From assembly GCF_000234665.1 (NCBI RefSeq), contig NC_018325.1:620512-684511 (forward strand): 64,000 nt of DNA. Reading direction: 5' to 3'. The notes beneath the pieces were generated by a model. That model made no database searches, was not told the DNA's origin, and worked only from the letters and a program-made list of their open reading frames with translations. The position numbers and the translations under genes were made by a program. Positions 10,446 through 20,283 of the stretch are shown piece by piece. Position 1 is the first letter of the stretch. Each line of letters begins with the position of its first letter. This DNA comes from Leishmania mexicana MHOM/GT/2001/U1103 (lineage: Eukaryota > Euglenozoa > Kinetoplastea > Trypanosomatida > Trypanosomatidae).

Positions 10446-12034
10446 ACTCCTTCCGCTCCACCAGAAAACCAGAAGCCGGAAGAGCCGGCGCACACAAACA
10501 CAGAAGTGATGGTCACCCGCGAGCGATGCCAGAGGAGGGGTGGAGGGCGAGGTCGGAGCAGAGAAACACGAACCGGGGAACAGTAACAACCGCGAGATGG
10601 CGAAGAGGAACACCAGGGGACGAAGGAGAGGCCCAGCCGAAGATGAACAACAAGAAGGGGGGGCTCCGATCAGGCACAAGAAAAGAAGAAATGAGAAGGG
10701 TGGCGGGCCGAAGCAATGCGAGGACGCAGGGCCGAGGAGAAGGAAGAAAGGCAGACACGGGAGGGGAGGGTGGGTGGGTGGGTGCGTAGATGAGCGACAG
10801 CGCAATCCCCCTCTGTATGCACGCGCGCTACCGCACCTGGCTAACACAAGAGCGACAACACGACACTACCGTCGTTCCCCGCTTTACTTTACACCTAAAC
10901 GTCGTCACCACAACAAGCAAAACGGAAGCAGCAGTCGCCGTAGCACCACCGCCGACACGACGAGCAATCAAGTCGAGCAACACGAACACGCAAGTACGCC
11001 ACAAACCGAGAGGGAGGGAAAGGGGCCGTTATTGGTGTGGTTGCGGTCCGCTTGTGCACACAACGTCGCTCTAGAGAGTGAGGGTGAGAGAGAAGACCGT
11101 ACCTCTGCGTGGGGTGGTGAGGGTGTGTGGTGGGGACGGCGTTTAGCGTTACGTCAAAACTTCAAAAGGCAGCAAACAACCAAAAAAAAGAACGCTTCAA
11201 GAGGGGGTGAATGGAAAGCAAAGGGAGGAGGAGGGAGGGGGGGGCGTGGCGGTTGGCGGTGGTGGCAACCAGCGAGTCGAGGCCAACAACAGGAAAACGC
11301 AGAGTCAGGGAGAAAGGGGGGAGGAGGAGTGGGGGGGGGGTATGGCGTGGTGTGACGTTGGGGCAAAGTGGTTGGGGTAGGGGTGTGGATGGTAAAAAAA
11401 CAAAGAGAGAGGGAAGGCACAGTGGGTGAGGACTTCTCGATGCACGCGTGGTTATGCGTGGGCGGCGGTGATGGCGGTGGATAGGAAAGATGCAATCGTG
11501 ACCAATCATGGCGGTCACATGCACACCCCGCCCATCCCGAGATCCGCGGAGGCGGGGGAGGCAACGTGTATGTTGGGCGGACGGAGCGAAACCACCGAAA
11601 AAAGAAAAAGGACGTGAGAAGAGAGACAGAAGAGTGAAGGGTGTTCCTGAGAGCGAAGGGTGCACGGGGCGTATCCGCAGCCACTGATGTGGAAGCTCGC
11701 TCCATGTGTGGGAGAGTGTGCGTGCGTGTCGCCACAACGTTCTTGACAACAGAAAAAGAAGATGCAGACGGCACCATGCAAGGGTGCACAGAGTGCAAAG
11801 GGGGAGTGGGGCGAGCCCAGGAGCAGAGCTGCCCAACTTTGCCAGTAAGCGTAGTGGCATCGACTCCCCCCCCCCCTCGCTTATCAAGCGGCTTCTTACG
11901 CACACATACTTTATACGCCATACCACCTCGACCATTTACAGACACACATATGCGCTTTTCCTTTTTTGTTCCTCCACCACAAGCTCCATCGTCATGACCG
12001 GTAAGGGGGGTGGTGGTGGTGATGGTGGGGGAGG
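10446..12034. other. Gene-free spacer
   Basis: No supported gene. It is A/G-rich on the plus strand (10540-10780, 11160-11420), which on the minus strand gives pyrimidine tracts suited to trans-splicing of the 9165-10445 gene. The long minus frames at 11154-12047 are proline/serine/cysteine-rich shadows. Confidence 0.55.
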
Positions 12035-12631
12035 GGGTGGCACACACCCCTCAGTGCGTGGTCTCAGCAGGGGTCCCGTACCACCTCTCATTCTTTGTGT
12101 GTGTGTGTGTGTGAGGGAGGCAGCTCAGCAGCCCCTACCTAGCCCTTGCCAGTGCCGAGCTACCTGTGGTGGTGACAGGGTCAGGAGCCGGAGACGCGGG
12201 GAGCTCAGAGGGCGATGCATGGATGCTGATGTCGGCGGTCAGGTCCGGGACGGCGTGGCGTCGGAGCCGCCTGCGACAGCGAACACGTGTGCAACATGCA
12301 TATGGTAGGCAGAGTGCCAGCGCGACTCGAGCGTATCCCACGCCCGGCCCTCACACTGCCCACCGGCGGGGATGGGAGGCGCCGGAGTGCCGCCCCCTGC
12401 GGGTTATGTGCCACAGATGGGGACCTGCCTAATGGGAGCGGCTGTGAGGCGACCTGCGCAGCGTGGGGTGGTGGTGGGCAGAGAGTGAGGCGGAGACCGT
12501 GTCGAGATGGCCGGGCCGGCGCATCGCTGCAACGCGCGTGCCTAGCATTGCTTCGCATCACGCGGGCTGGGGCGTGTTACAGGGCCGGGGGAAAAACGGT
12601 GCTTGGGCTGATGCTGTGTGCGGCAGAGAAG
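12035..12631 (+). mobile_element. SIDER2-like retroposon copy 2
   Basis: Same 597 bp as 8545-9141 with one mismatch, exactly 3,490 bp away in direct orientation. It is followed by an A-rich tail (GGAAAACGAAGCAAAAAAGG region, about 12637-12665), consistent with retroposition, so this copy keeps its 3' end. It faces copy 3 tail to tail. Confidence 0.75.
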
Positions 12632-12781
12632 AGTGCGGAAAACGAAGCAAAAAAGGGAAGAAGAAGGCTGCCACGTCCCACACATGTCGCAGGCAGCAGC
12701 GCAGCGTGAGGCACGGCACATCGTTGTCTGCATAGGGCGCTTGGTGCCAGTGCACATCACCATGGATTCTGTCGCGTCGCG

Positions 12782-13285
12782 ATTTCTTTTCTTCGTCTGT
12801 GCGTGAGGGGATGCTCGGCAGGCAGCACGAGGAAAAGCGAGAAACGCACAACACTGCCAAGCACTAGAGGACGGTGCACCATCATACCACCGGTGGTGAG
12901 GAGTAGAACAGCGATGTGCCAACCCAGTCATCTCAGCACGCTCTCCGCCTCACACTCTGCTCCTGTCATGCTGGTCGCCACCCCTGGTGCATAACCCCTC
13001 AGGGCGGCACTCAGGTGTCCCACACCAGGACGCAGCGTCAAGGCCGGGAGTAGGATGCCTTTGAGTAGCTGTGGTACTCTGCCTAGCACATGGACGGCAC
13101 AGGCGTGTGGACGGCCGCCGGTCGATCTGACCTCCCTGCGCTGCGGGCTCCGGACCTTGCCACCACCAGGAGTGGTTCGGCACTGGCAAGGGTTAGGTAG
13201 GGGCTGCTGGGCTTCCGCCAACACACACAGACCGTTGGGCGGTGGTACTGGACCCCTGTTGGGACCACGCACTGAGATGACCGGC
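12782..13285 (-). mobile_element. SIDER2-like retroposon copy 3, diverged
   Basis: On the minus strand this region reproduces the layout of copies 1 and 2: the CTCAGTGCGTGG start at 13276, the CAGGGGTCC motif, the AGCAGCCCCTACCTA motif and the ACCCTTGCCAGTGCCGA motif, then a diverged 3' half ending in an A-rich tail (AGAAAAGAAA at about 12782-12795). It has many substitutions and is shorter than 597 bp. Orientation is the same as the genes. Ends are approximate. Confidence 0.65.
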
Positions 13286-13499
13286 ATCATCACGGGTCAC
13301 TCGAAAAGAAAACGAAAACAGCACGAGAAGAGTCGAGGCAGAGGAGCTGCGGTGATTTGGATAGAAGTGCACACACACGACAAATCACCGCCATCACAGC
13401 GGCAGCAACGATTACCCCAAGACATCACAGCCGGCGAGCACAGAAACCCCCGGGAAGGGCGATCAACAGGAGTAAGAGACCCACGCACCGAGTCAGGGG

Positions 13500-13535
<36 letters not shown>

Positions 13536-13859
13536 CTATACATACATACATACATATATATATATATATGCATATTTATATAGATATAGATATAGATATA
13601 GATATATATATATGTGTGTGTGTGTGTAAGAGGGCGAATTTTGCCGCTGCGACACTGGATGAGAGCAACTCTCAAGGGATGTGATCGAAAGAAGACGCAC
13701 ACGCCACACGGCAGGCGAGTGGAGGGGATGCGCACTGCTATCGGAGAGGAGAGAAAGTGCGCCTGGTGGACTAGCCTCGCCCCGGCTGCAAGGATCCACG
13801 CGGGCGACGCTCCGCAACACTGGCAGCTGTGAAAGCTGTGGCAACACCAAAGGTGCGGC
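13286..13859. other. Spacer downstream of the GMC gene, with a compound microsatellite
   Basis: This stretch lies between SIDER2-like copy 3 and the GMC gene stop, so it is probably GMC 3' UTR/intergenic sequence. It contains the CA/TA compound tract listed separately. No coding frame is supported. Confidence 0.55.
13503..13628. repeat. Compound (CA)n - (CATA)n - (TA)n - (GATATA)n - (GT)n microsatellite
   Basis: About 125 bp of simple sequence: CA repeats at 13503-13534, CATA units, a TA run, four to five GATATA-type units, another TA run, then GT repeats ending at 13628. It is markedly AT-rich against the surrounding GC-rich sequence. Confidence 0.9.
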
Positions 13860-15467
13860 CTAGTAGACGATGCGCGTTTCCTGTGCAGCGGCGTCTTTTT
13901 CCACCTTGTGTTTCACATCGCGCCTCCTCAGCAGCTTGTCCACAAACCGGTCCGCCAGCGCTAACGTGTAAGGGAGCGTACTGCCAGTTAGCGGGCTCGG
14001 CAGGATGCTGTGATCGCACACGTACACATTGCTCACACCCTTGAGGCGGCAGTTCTGCGGGTCGACTGCGTCGGCACAGCTCCCACCGTTGATGCCGGAG
14101 GACTCGAAGCGCTCGTGAGCGAGGGCGTCAATGATTGGTACAAAAGGCGTCTTCTTCACGAGGCAGTCCTTAACATACGCGACGCCCTTCTGCAGAGCGG
14201 CGAGGTCGCCTGCATCGCTGAAGTAGTTGGGATCGATGCTGCCGTTCGCGCTCACCTCCCCACGACTGCGCGGCCGCAGGGGGCGTACGACGAACTGGCA
14301 GCCGTGCTCTCTCGGCATCGGCTGCGTGCCGTCGTTCGTCAGTGTGAATGGCTGAAACTGGATCTCGACATCTGGCGTCGACGACCCGGTGGAGGACCAG
14401 TACATGATAAGGTCATCCCAGCTGGATCGGAGGCTAAGCTGTGGTCGCCCGTACCAAAGATCCAGCCTCAGCACCTGGCACACAAGCGGGTCCAGATAGC
14501 AGTTGTGGCTGTCACGGTTCTTCACGTGGTACTGCAGCACCACCTGCGGTATGTCCCAGAAGTGCTGCCCAACTGAAGCGTCCACGTCGACGCTGCCGCG
14601 CGACGCCGTCAGCAGCCGCGCGCTGCCGATGCTACCCGCACTCACCACCACTAGAGTGCTCTCCACATCCACCAACTGGCCATCTGCACGGCGCAGCGAC
14701 ACGCCGGCAGCGGTGCTCGCGTTGCCACCGCTGCCGCGGATACCGACCACCTTGGCACCGCACTCCACGCGAACGGGGCGGTTCAGCTTGATGGTGCCGA
14801 GCAGGTACCGTTGCAGGGTGGTGTTGGCGACACCCAGCGACTGGTCTACGAACGTGTCGGGCCTCCCGCAGCCGCAGTCGATCTGGAACTCCTTGCGCGT
14901 GAACTCGCTCATGAGCGGCACGTCCTGCGATGCTGCCTCGCAAAACGCCTTAAAGTACGGCGAGAAGTTCAGCGGGCGGCAAATGAGGAACTTCCCTCGC
15001 TTGCCGCGGTGCGGCACAAACACCTCCATGTTTTCGAAGGTGCGCACACGCGGCAGCAGCTCGTCGCGGAAGCTCCACGGGCTCCCCTCCCAGTCGCGCT
15101 CATCGCCGAGGTTCCACGTACGACTGCCCATTACACCGTGTCCGCCAAGCACCCGCGGCGTCGGAATCCACACCGGAGCCTTTGTCACTCCGTCCGGATG
15201 CTGCTGCGGCGTCGTCAGAGTGTCCTTGGCCTCGAAGCCGCGCTGAGCCAGGCGGTGGGCGATGGTGCTCGCGGGAAGCGTGTGGTACCACTCCGGGCAC
15301 TTGCGGATATCGGCGCCCTCCTCGATGACGAGCGTCTTGAGGTTCTCCATCGCCAGCCGACCGGCAATAAGGGAGCCGCTGGCGCCGCCGCCAACCACGA
15401 TGACGTCGAACTTCAGTGCTCCCACGTCCGCAGCCGCACCGGCGAGACGCGTGACGCCGCGACGCAT
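13860..15467 (-). CDS. GMC-family FAD oxidoreductase (535 aa)
   Basis: Glucose-methanol-choline oxidoreductases oxidise alcohol groups using FAD. The start at 15467 gives an Arg-rich N-terminus (MRRGVTRLAG) that could be a mitochondrial presequence. The FAD Rossmann motif GGGASG is at residues 26-31, with the acidic end of strand two at E49-E50. VLGGHGVMGSRTWNLGD matches the GMC 'LGG-S/G...' FAD-binding signature, and W-S-F-R-D-E-L-L-P matches the following 'W...L.P' block. The C-terminus has the family ending CDHSILPSPLTGS-T-LPYTLALADRF. The block where the catalytic His normally sits (H-x-x-G-T/S-C) reads S-S-G-I-N-G-G-S-C, so I see no His there, and the partner His/Asn position is also unclear. 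Substrate is unknown, and loss of oxidase activity is possible. Length is normal for the family. Confidence 0.85.
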   Translation of the reverse strand: MRRGVTRLAGAAADVGALKFDVIVVGGGASGSLIAGRLAMENLKTLVIEEGADIRKCPEWYHTLPASTIAHRLAQRGFEAKDTLTTPQQHPDGVTKAPVWIPTPRVLGGHGVMGSRTWNLGDERDWEGSPWSFRDELLPRVRTFENMEVFVPHRGKRGKFLICRPLNFSPYFKAFCEAASQDVPLMSEFTRKEFQIDCGCGRPDTFVDQSLGVANTTLQRYLLGTIKLNRPVRVECGAKVVGIRGSGGNASTAAGVSLRRADGQLVDVESTLVVVSAGSIGSARLLTASRGSVDVDASVGQHFWDIPQVVLQYHVKNRDSHNCYLDPLVCQVLRLDLWYGRPQLSLRSSWDDLIMYWSSTGSSTPDVEIQFQPFTLTNDGTQPMPREHGCQFVVRPLRPRSRGEVSANGSIDPNYFSDAGDLAALQKGVAYVKDCLVKKTPFVPIIDALAHERFESSGINGGSCADAVDPQNCRLKGVSNVYVCDHSILPSPLTGSTLPYTLALADRFVDKLLRRRDVKHKVEKDAAAQETRIVY

Positions 15468-17180
15468 CTTTGGGGAGGGTGAGCGCGGGTCTGTCAAAGC
15501 ACAAAACCAAAGGCGAAGGGAGAGAAGGAGCGAGTCGAACAGGATAAGGCGGCGGAGGAGGGCTTGGGCCCGGCGCTGCTGTCTTGCGTCCGCCCGTGGC
15601 TCAGCCGCTACACTTTGACGAGGGGGTGTAAGCACGCGCACTGCCACGCACACGCGCACAAGACCACGTCCACTAGGACTACTGCTTCTGCGACCACAGA
15701 GATACACTGCAGAAGTCCACACACAGAAGCCTGTATCAGTGAAGGAGTGTCTGCGTGGGTGTGTATACCCTCTCCTCCTTGGGTCTATTGGCACCTGCGA
15801 TACTGTAACGCTTGACTATAAAGACGTGCGCATGTGTGAGATGTGTTAGAAGCGGAGAACAGCGGGGAGAGAGGGTGGGATGCCAGCGCTGCAGGCGCCT
15901 ACCAGACGCGTGTCGCTGTGGCTTGTTTTTCACCCGCCTCAAAGGCGCTCTCTGCTTTGCAGGGCAATAACCCTCCACGTGTCTGGACCGCTCACGCGAG
16001 AAACGGTAAAGGGCCTCCACCTTGGCTGTGTGTGCTGCTCACAGTTTGTATCCTGTTATGGTCCGTTAGCCCAGTAAAGGAGTGGATGAGGGCTGATGGG
16101 TGCAAGGCTGAGCAATGATGGGCGGAAGTGCGGCTATGGTGGAGAGAGGAGGTGGCAGAAGAGAGTGACGCTGTGTGCCCCACGTTGTTCCACATACGCA
16201 CGCGTGCGGGCGCGAATTACCTTCCACTTACGTCCGTTAAAGAGGGAAGAAATGACGATGTTTGGGAAGGCAGAGAGGCGGAGATGTGTGATCGTGATGA
16301 TGGATGGGCGAGGATTGGGGGGGGCAGGTGAGAGTACAGATCACGGCGTCGGTGTTGATGTTGCATGTCACTATGCGCATAGGTGTGCGTGTGTCGATGC
16401 CCACTAAGCTTCAGAGGAGGAGCATCGCGTGTTTCTCTCTCCCTATCCTGCGTCCGCGGGTGCTCCTGCAGTGGCCTTCTATTAGCAGAGAAAGGCACGT
16501 GCAGACACCCATGCCGAGCACGCTACATCGCCGAAGCACACAGGAAGGCAAGGGTGAGGCAGGGAAGGGCTGGGGAGGAGAGATGGCAAGAGAATCGTAA
16601 GGCTCGGCTGATGAGGGAGGAACACCGAGAAAAGGAAAAGGTTCACAGCCACGCAACACACGCACACGCGAGAACAACAGCATATACGGCGTAGGGGGTA
16701 TACGAGGGAGACGGAGAGGGTCGCCAAGAATCGGGCAAACGGAAATGGAGAGGGGGAGGCGAAGAAAAAAAAGCACGAGGGAGATAGATGATCGCATGAA
16801 TGCGTGTGCGTATCGGGGAGGGGAGGGGAGGGGGAGGGGGAGGGCGCACAGGCAAACAAATACGGAGAGAAAGACGGTGATTATGATCGTGGCTATAGCG
16901 GCAGAAGTGGCCTTGGTGTGCTGAGTGCGTGACTACGTAGGTACGTGTCAAGTGACATGCAACCACACGTGAACGTGCGTATACGCGCCCCGTGGACCTA
17001 CTGCCCACCATCCTGCATCGAAGATGCAACGGAGCAGATGACAGCAAAAGACGTAAAGGACGATCAAGAAGGAGATTGCGATCCTGCCGCAGAGCGGCGG
17101 CAAACTCAAGAGGCACATCTACGCATGAATACACACGCACCCACACACACACACACCGGCACGCAGGCACATGCACAGAT

Positions 17181-17259
17181 GTATGTATATGTATATATAT
17201 ATATATATGATGTATATATAGAGAGAGATGTATGTATATCGATGTACGTATATATACAA
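17181..17259. repeat. TA/GTAT-rich simple sequence
   Basis: Alternating GTATGTATAT and (TA)n sequence with a GAGAGA interruption near 17220. It is AT-rich in a GC-rich environment. Confidence 0.8.
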
Positions 17260-17402
17260 CAACGTAAAACCTTCTTCGCCATCACGATCAAATACATAAT
17301 ACCATGCCGAGGGAAGGGGTGGAAGGGGGAGGAGGGCGTGGGTGTACACGTGCAGAACGAAGCGGCGCTCCTGCGCCTTGTCTGCATCAGTCACTGTAAC
17401 GG

Positions 17403-17426
17403 GGGTGCGCGGTCGACCGCGCACCC
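17403..17426. repeat. Perfect 24 bp GC-rich palindrome
   Basis: Two 12 bp arms (GGGTGCGCGGTC and its exact complement) meet at a central GTCGAC with no loop. Pairing breaks at the next base. In RNA it could fold as a stable hairpin, and in DNA it could extrude a cruciform. It lies in the spacer downstream of the NEK kinase stop codon. No second copy was noticed in the window. Confidence 0.85.
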
Positions 17427-17880
17427 TCGCCTCGTCGATCCGTATTGCACTGCAGGCCTACTACGCAACCATGGGTTCGTTGCTTCTCGCAGTGCCAGCC
17501 ATCTTCCCCTTGCACCCCACAGCAGGCTTTACCTCTACGTTGCAAGCACAGGGCCAAAAGCACAGACACCACGACACACCCGCCTGTGATGTTGCAAGGC
17601 AAAGGAGGTAACTAAAAAAAACAAAGAGAGATCATGAGCAGTGTACACGAAGAAATTTGGAGAGGGGAGAGGGGAGGCACAAGACTCGGGTCAAGCAACG
17701 CCACACACACACACACGCCCACAACGCCGTACACAGAAGAACAATGAAGAATTAGGATGAAGGTGAGAGATGAGGCGGACCGAGCGCTGTGAGTGTACGA
17801 TGCCGATCGGAGGCTTGACACTCACCGCACATGCACACAACACGCACGCACGCACAAGCATGCGGGGTGCCGCGCACCGC

Positions 17881-20283
17881 TCAAAGGCCGATGGCGGAGG
17901 CGGAGGCGGAGGCGCCTTGGCGGTTGAAGGCGTCTTCGCACACAACGAGGTGCGCGACTAGCGGGATGAAGCGCTGCTTGGACGGTGGCAGCGCGTTCTG
18001 CAGCTGGTGCATCACCTCATCATCGCTGGCAGAGATGTTGTTCATGGCTCGGTAGCATTTAATGAGGTCGTCGTCGCCCATCTCCTTCTCGAGGAATATG
18101 CGCAGGGACTCGATGCGGTGCATGAGCGGGTCGGTGGCGCTCACATTCGGCAGGTGGAACGTCTTACCGTCCAGCACCAGCCTGCTGGAGTCTGTCGCCT
18201 CGCCGAAGGCGGCGTCGTCGAAGTCGTCCTTGAAGTTCGTTGGGCGATCTGCCTTTAACGTCTCGCCAATGACCGTGTCCAGCGCGTTGTAGTCGTCGTC
18301 TCGCCGGCGGTCCTCGGCCTCCGTCGGCGACGTGGCCGCCGCCTCACCGTTCAAGAAGTTGTGCAGCCCCTCCTCTCCATCCGGCGTCATGCTGTTATCC
18401 CCCTCCTGCGGCACGACGGCAGCAGCAGCAGCGCCAGGAGGCGGCAGCACTGCAGGTGCTGGCGACGACGCCGGCAGCTGTGCGCCCGTGCTTTCTGATA
18501 TACTCTTATCCTTGCGCGACATCAATTTCTTGCTCGGTTTCTTCTCTGTCGCTGCCGTTGATGGCGGTGGCGGCAGCGTACTCATCTGCGGCGGTACAGG
18601 GTCTGAAGAGAAGGATGTACTCTTCCCATTCGAAGGAGCCGGCGAGGCGCCAGTTGCGGCCTCCGCTGACGTCGGTGCCTGTGACTCGCCGGTGTCTGTG
18701 ACGTCGTGGTCCAGCATCTTTTTTCGGTTATCCATGGCCTCGCGCCGCATCTGCCAAAACGCTTGTGACCGCGCATCCTCCAGCTCCTCTGGCGTCATCT
18801 TGCGCGAGCAGTAATGGCTGCTCGAGGGAGGTGTGCGCGGCGGTGGCGGCTGGCCGGCTGGCACTGCTGAGGGCTCGTCCTGCTGTCGCTGCTGCAAGCA
18901 AGGTGCTCCGCCTGGAAAAACAGACTCTCGGTAGCAGCGCTGCTTGTTGGCTGCTGCCTGTCGTCGCATCTCACGGTACGCCTCCGCGGCGGACTGCTCC
19001 TGCTGCTGCTGCTGTAGCCGCTCCTGTTGCGGCTGCGGGGGGCCTTGGCATTCAGATCGGCAGTGGTGCTCCTCAGCCTCGCGGCGGCGTTGCTCCTCGA
19101 TCACCTGCTCCTTGATGTTGTCGTCCCACTGCTTCTCACGATGGCGATGTGCCTTGGCGTCCGCCTTGGCTTTTTGCCCTTGCAACTTGCGCTGCTCCCG
19201 TACTCGCTCGTCCAGGGCACGTTTGCGCTCCTGCAAGGCGAGCTCCTGCTGCCGCTGGAGTCGCCGCTGTTGCTCCACTAAATTGCGCCGCCGCTCCTCT
19301 CCCTCGAGCTGCTGCTGCATGAGGATGGCCTGCTGCTGCTGCTGCGCCTTGGCCACACTTGCCGCGCTTTCCAGTTCCTTTCGGCAGTACTCTTCCTTGC
19401 GCCGGCCCGCGGCCTCCTGCATTTGTGCCCGCTCCTCGACCGACACGACGGAGCGGCGGTCTGCGCGTGCGACTTGCACCTCTTCCCGTAGCCCCGCCAG
19501 AGCCTCGCGAATGAAGTTGAGATCCAGCACCTGCGACACGTTCGGCCGCTTGTGAGGGTCAATCTGCAGCATGGAAGAGATGAGTCGCGACAGGTTGCTC
19601 GAGTACATGAGATGAATCGGCGGGTACACGCCCTTGAGAATCTTCTGCACCAGCGCCTTCATGTTGCTGCCGTCGAAGGCGTGGTTCAGGGTGGTCATCT
19701 CGTACAGGATGCATCCGAGTGCCCACACATCGCTCTTGTTGTTGTAGGGTTTGTTGAGGCACAGCTCCGGTGAGAAATAGTAGGGGGTGCCGCAGATCGT
19801 GTGTTTCAACTCGTACGTGTTGCGCAACACGGTGCTGATGCCAAAATCACCTACCTTCACGACGCCGTCCTTGGTCAAGAACACGTTTTGCGTCTTGAGG
19901 TCTCGGTGGAGAATGCGGCGCTCGTGCATGTACGACAGCGCCAGGCAGATCTGCGAAAAGCATTGTAGAATCCCCTTCTCTGAGAGGAGCTGACCCTGCT
20001 GCTGCTTGATCCTCATGTACAGGTCACCGCCGTTGGCGTACTCCATGACAATGAAGAGTGAGCCCTTGTGCTCAAAGTGGTCCACGTAGCGTGTGATGTT
20101 GGGGTGGTTCAGCGTGCGCAGCATATCGATCTCCTTCTGCGCACTTTCTCGCTCCGCCGGCTTCAAGCCACCAAGCCGAACCTCTTTCGCCACGAACTGC
20201 GCGCGATCTTCATTACGTTGGATGAGCCAGGCGGAGCCAAAGCTGCCCTTGCCGAGCACCTTCAACTGCTTGTACTTCTCCAT
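17881..20283 (-). CDS. NEK-family serine/threonine protein kinase (800 aa)
   Basis: The kinase domain fills residues 4-265: Gly loop GKGSFGSAW (11-19), ATP lysine K33, helix C glutamate E51, catalytic HRDLKTQN (HRD 126-128), DFG at 146-148, activation segment GTPYYFSPEL, and D-V-W-A-L-G-C. GKGSFG, HRDLKTQN and the GTPYY-SPE activation segment are NIMA-related kinase features. After the catalytic domain comes a long Q/E/R-rich coiled coil (about 270-480) with poly-Q, then a disordered Pro/Ala/Ser region (480-690) and a conserved-looking acidic/hydrophobic C-terminal block. NEKs in flagellates act at basal bodies, flagella and the cytoskeleton; that role is inferred. The next gene upstream encodes IFT54, though kinetoplastid neighbours need not share function. 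The ATG at 20283 directly precedes the kinase fold. Confidence 0.93.
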   Translation of the reverse strand: MEKYKQLKVLGKGSFGSAWLIQRNEDRAQFVAKEVRLGGLKPAERESAQKEIDMLRTLNHPNITRYVDHFEHKGSLFIVMEYANGGDLYMRIKQQQGQLLSEKGILQCFSQICLALSYMHERRILHRDLKTQNVFLTKDGVVKVGDFGISTVLRNTYELKHTICGTPYYFSPELCLNKPYNNKSDVWALGCILYEMTTLNHAFDGSNMKALVQKILKGVYPPIHLMYSSNLSRLISSMLQIDPHKRPNVSQVLDLNFIREALAGLREEVQVARADRRSVVSVEERAQMQEAAGRRKEEYCRKELESAASVAKAQQQQQAILMQQQLEGEERRRNLVEQQRRLQRQQELALQERKRALDERVREQRKLQGQKAKADAKAHRHREKQWDDNIKEQVIEEQRRREAEEHHCRSECQGPPQPQQERLQQQQQEQSAAEAYREMRRQAAANKQRCYRESVFPGGAPCLQQRQQDEPSAVPAGQPPPPRTPPSSSHYCSRKMTPEELEDARSQAFWQMRREAMDNRKKMLDHDVTDTGESQAPTSAEAATGASPAPSNGKSTSFSSDPVPPQMSTLPPPPSTAATEKKPSKKLMSRKDKSISESTGAQLPASSPAPAVLPPPGAAAAAVVPQEGDNSMTPDGEEGLHNFLNGEAAATSPTEAEDRRRDDDYNALDTVIGETLKADRPTNFKDDFDDAAFGEATDSSRLVLDGKTFHLPNVSATDPLMHRIESLRIFLEKEMGDDDLIKCYRAMNNISASDDEVMHQLQNALPPSKQRFIPLVAHLVVCEDAFNRQGASASASAIGL

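Larger units (their letters stand above)
15468..17880. other. Gene-free spacer (2.4 kb)
   Basis: No supported gene. It contains GA-rich blocks on the plus strand (16540-16860), an AT-rich TA/GTAT tract at 17181-17259 and a perfect 24 bp palindrome at 17403-17426, both listed separately. Confidence 0.55.

Noticed and set aside
11154..12047. 297-codon minus-strand frame upstream of the 9165-10445 gene
   Set aside because: Proline/serine/cysteine-rich low complexity created by a long pyrimidine tract; more likely 5' UTR and spacer.
8521..13305. Shared ATCATCACGGGT at about 8522 and 13286 as a target-site duplication
   Set aside because: The two flank different SIDER2-like copies in opposite orientation, and the match is short; probably chance.
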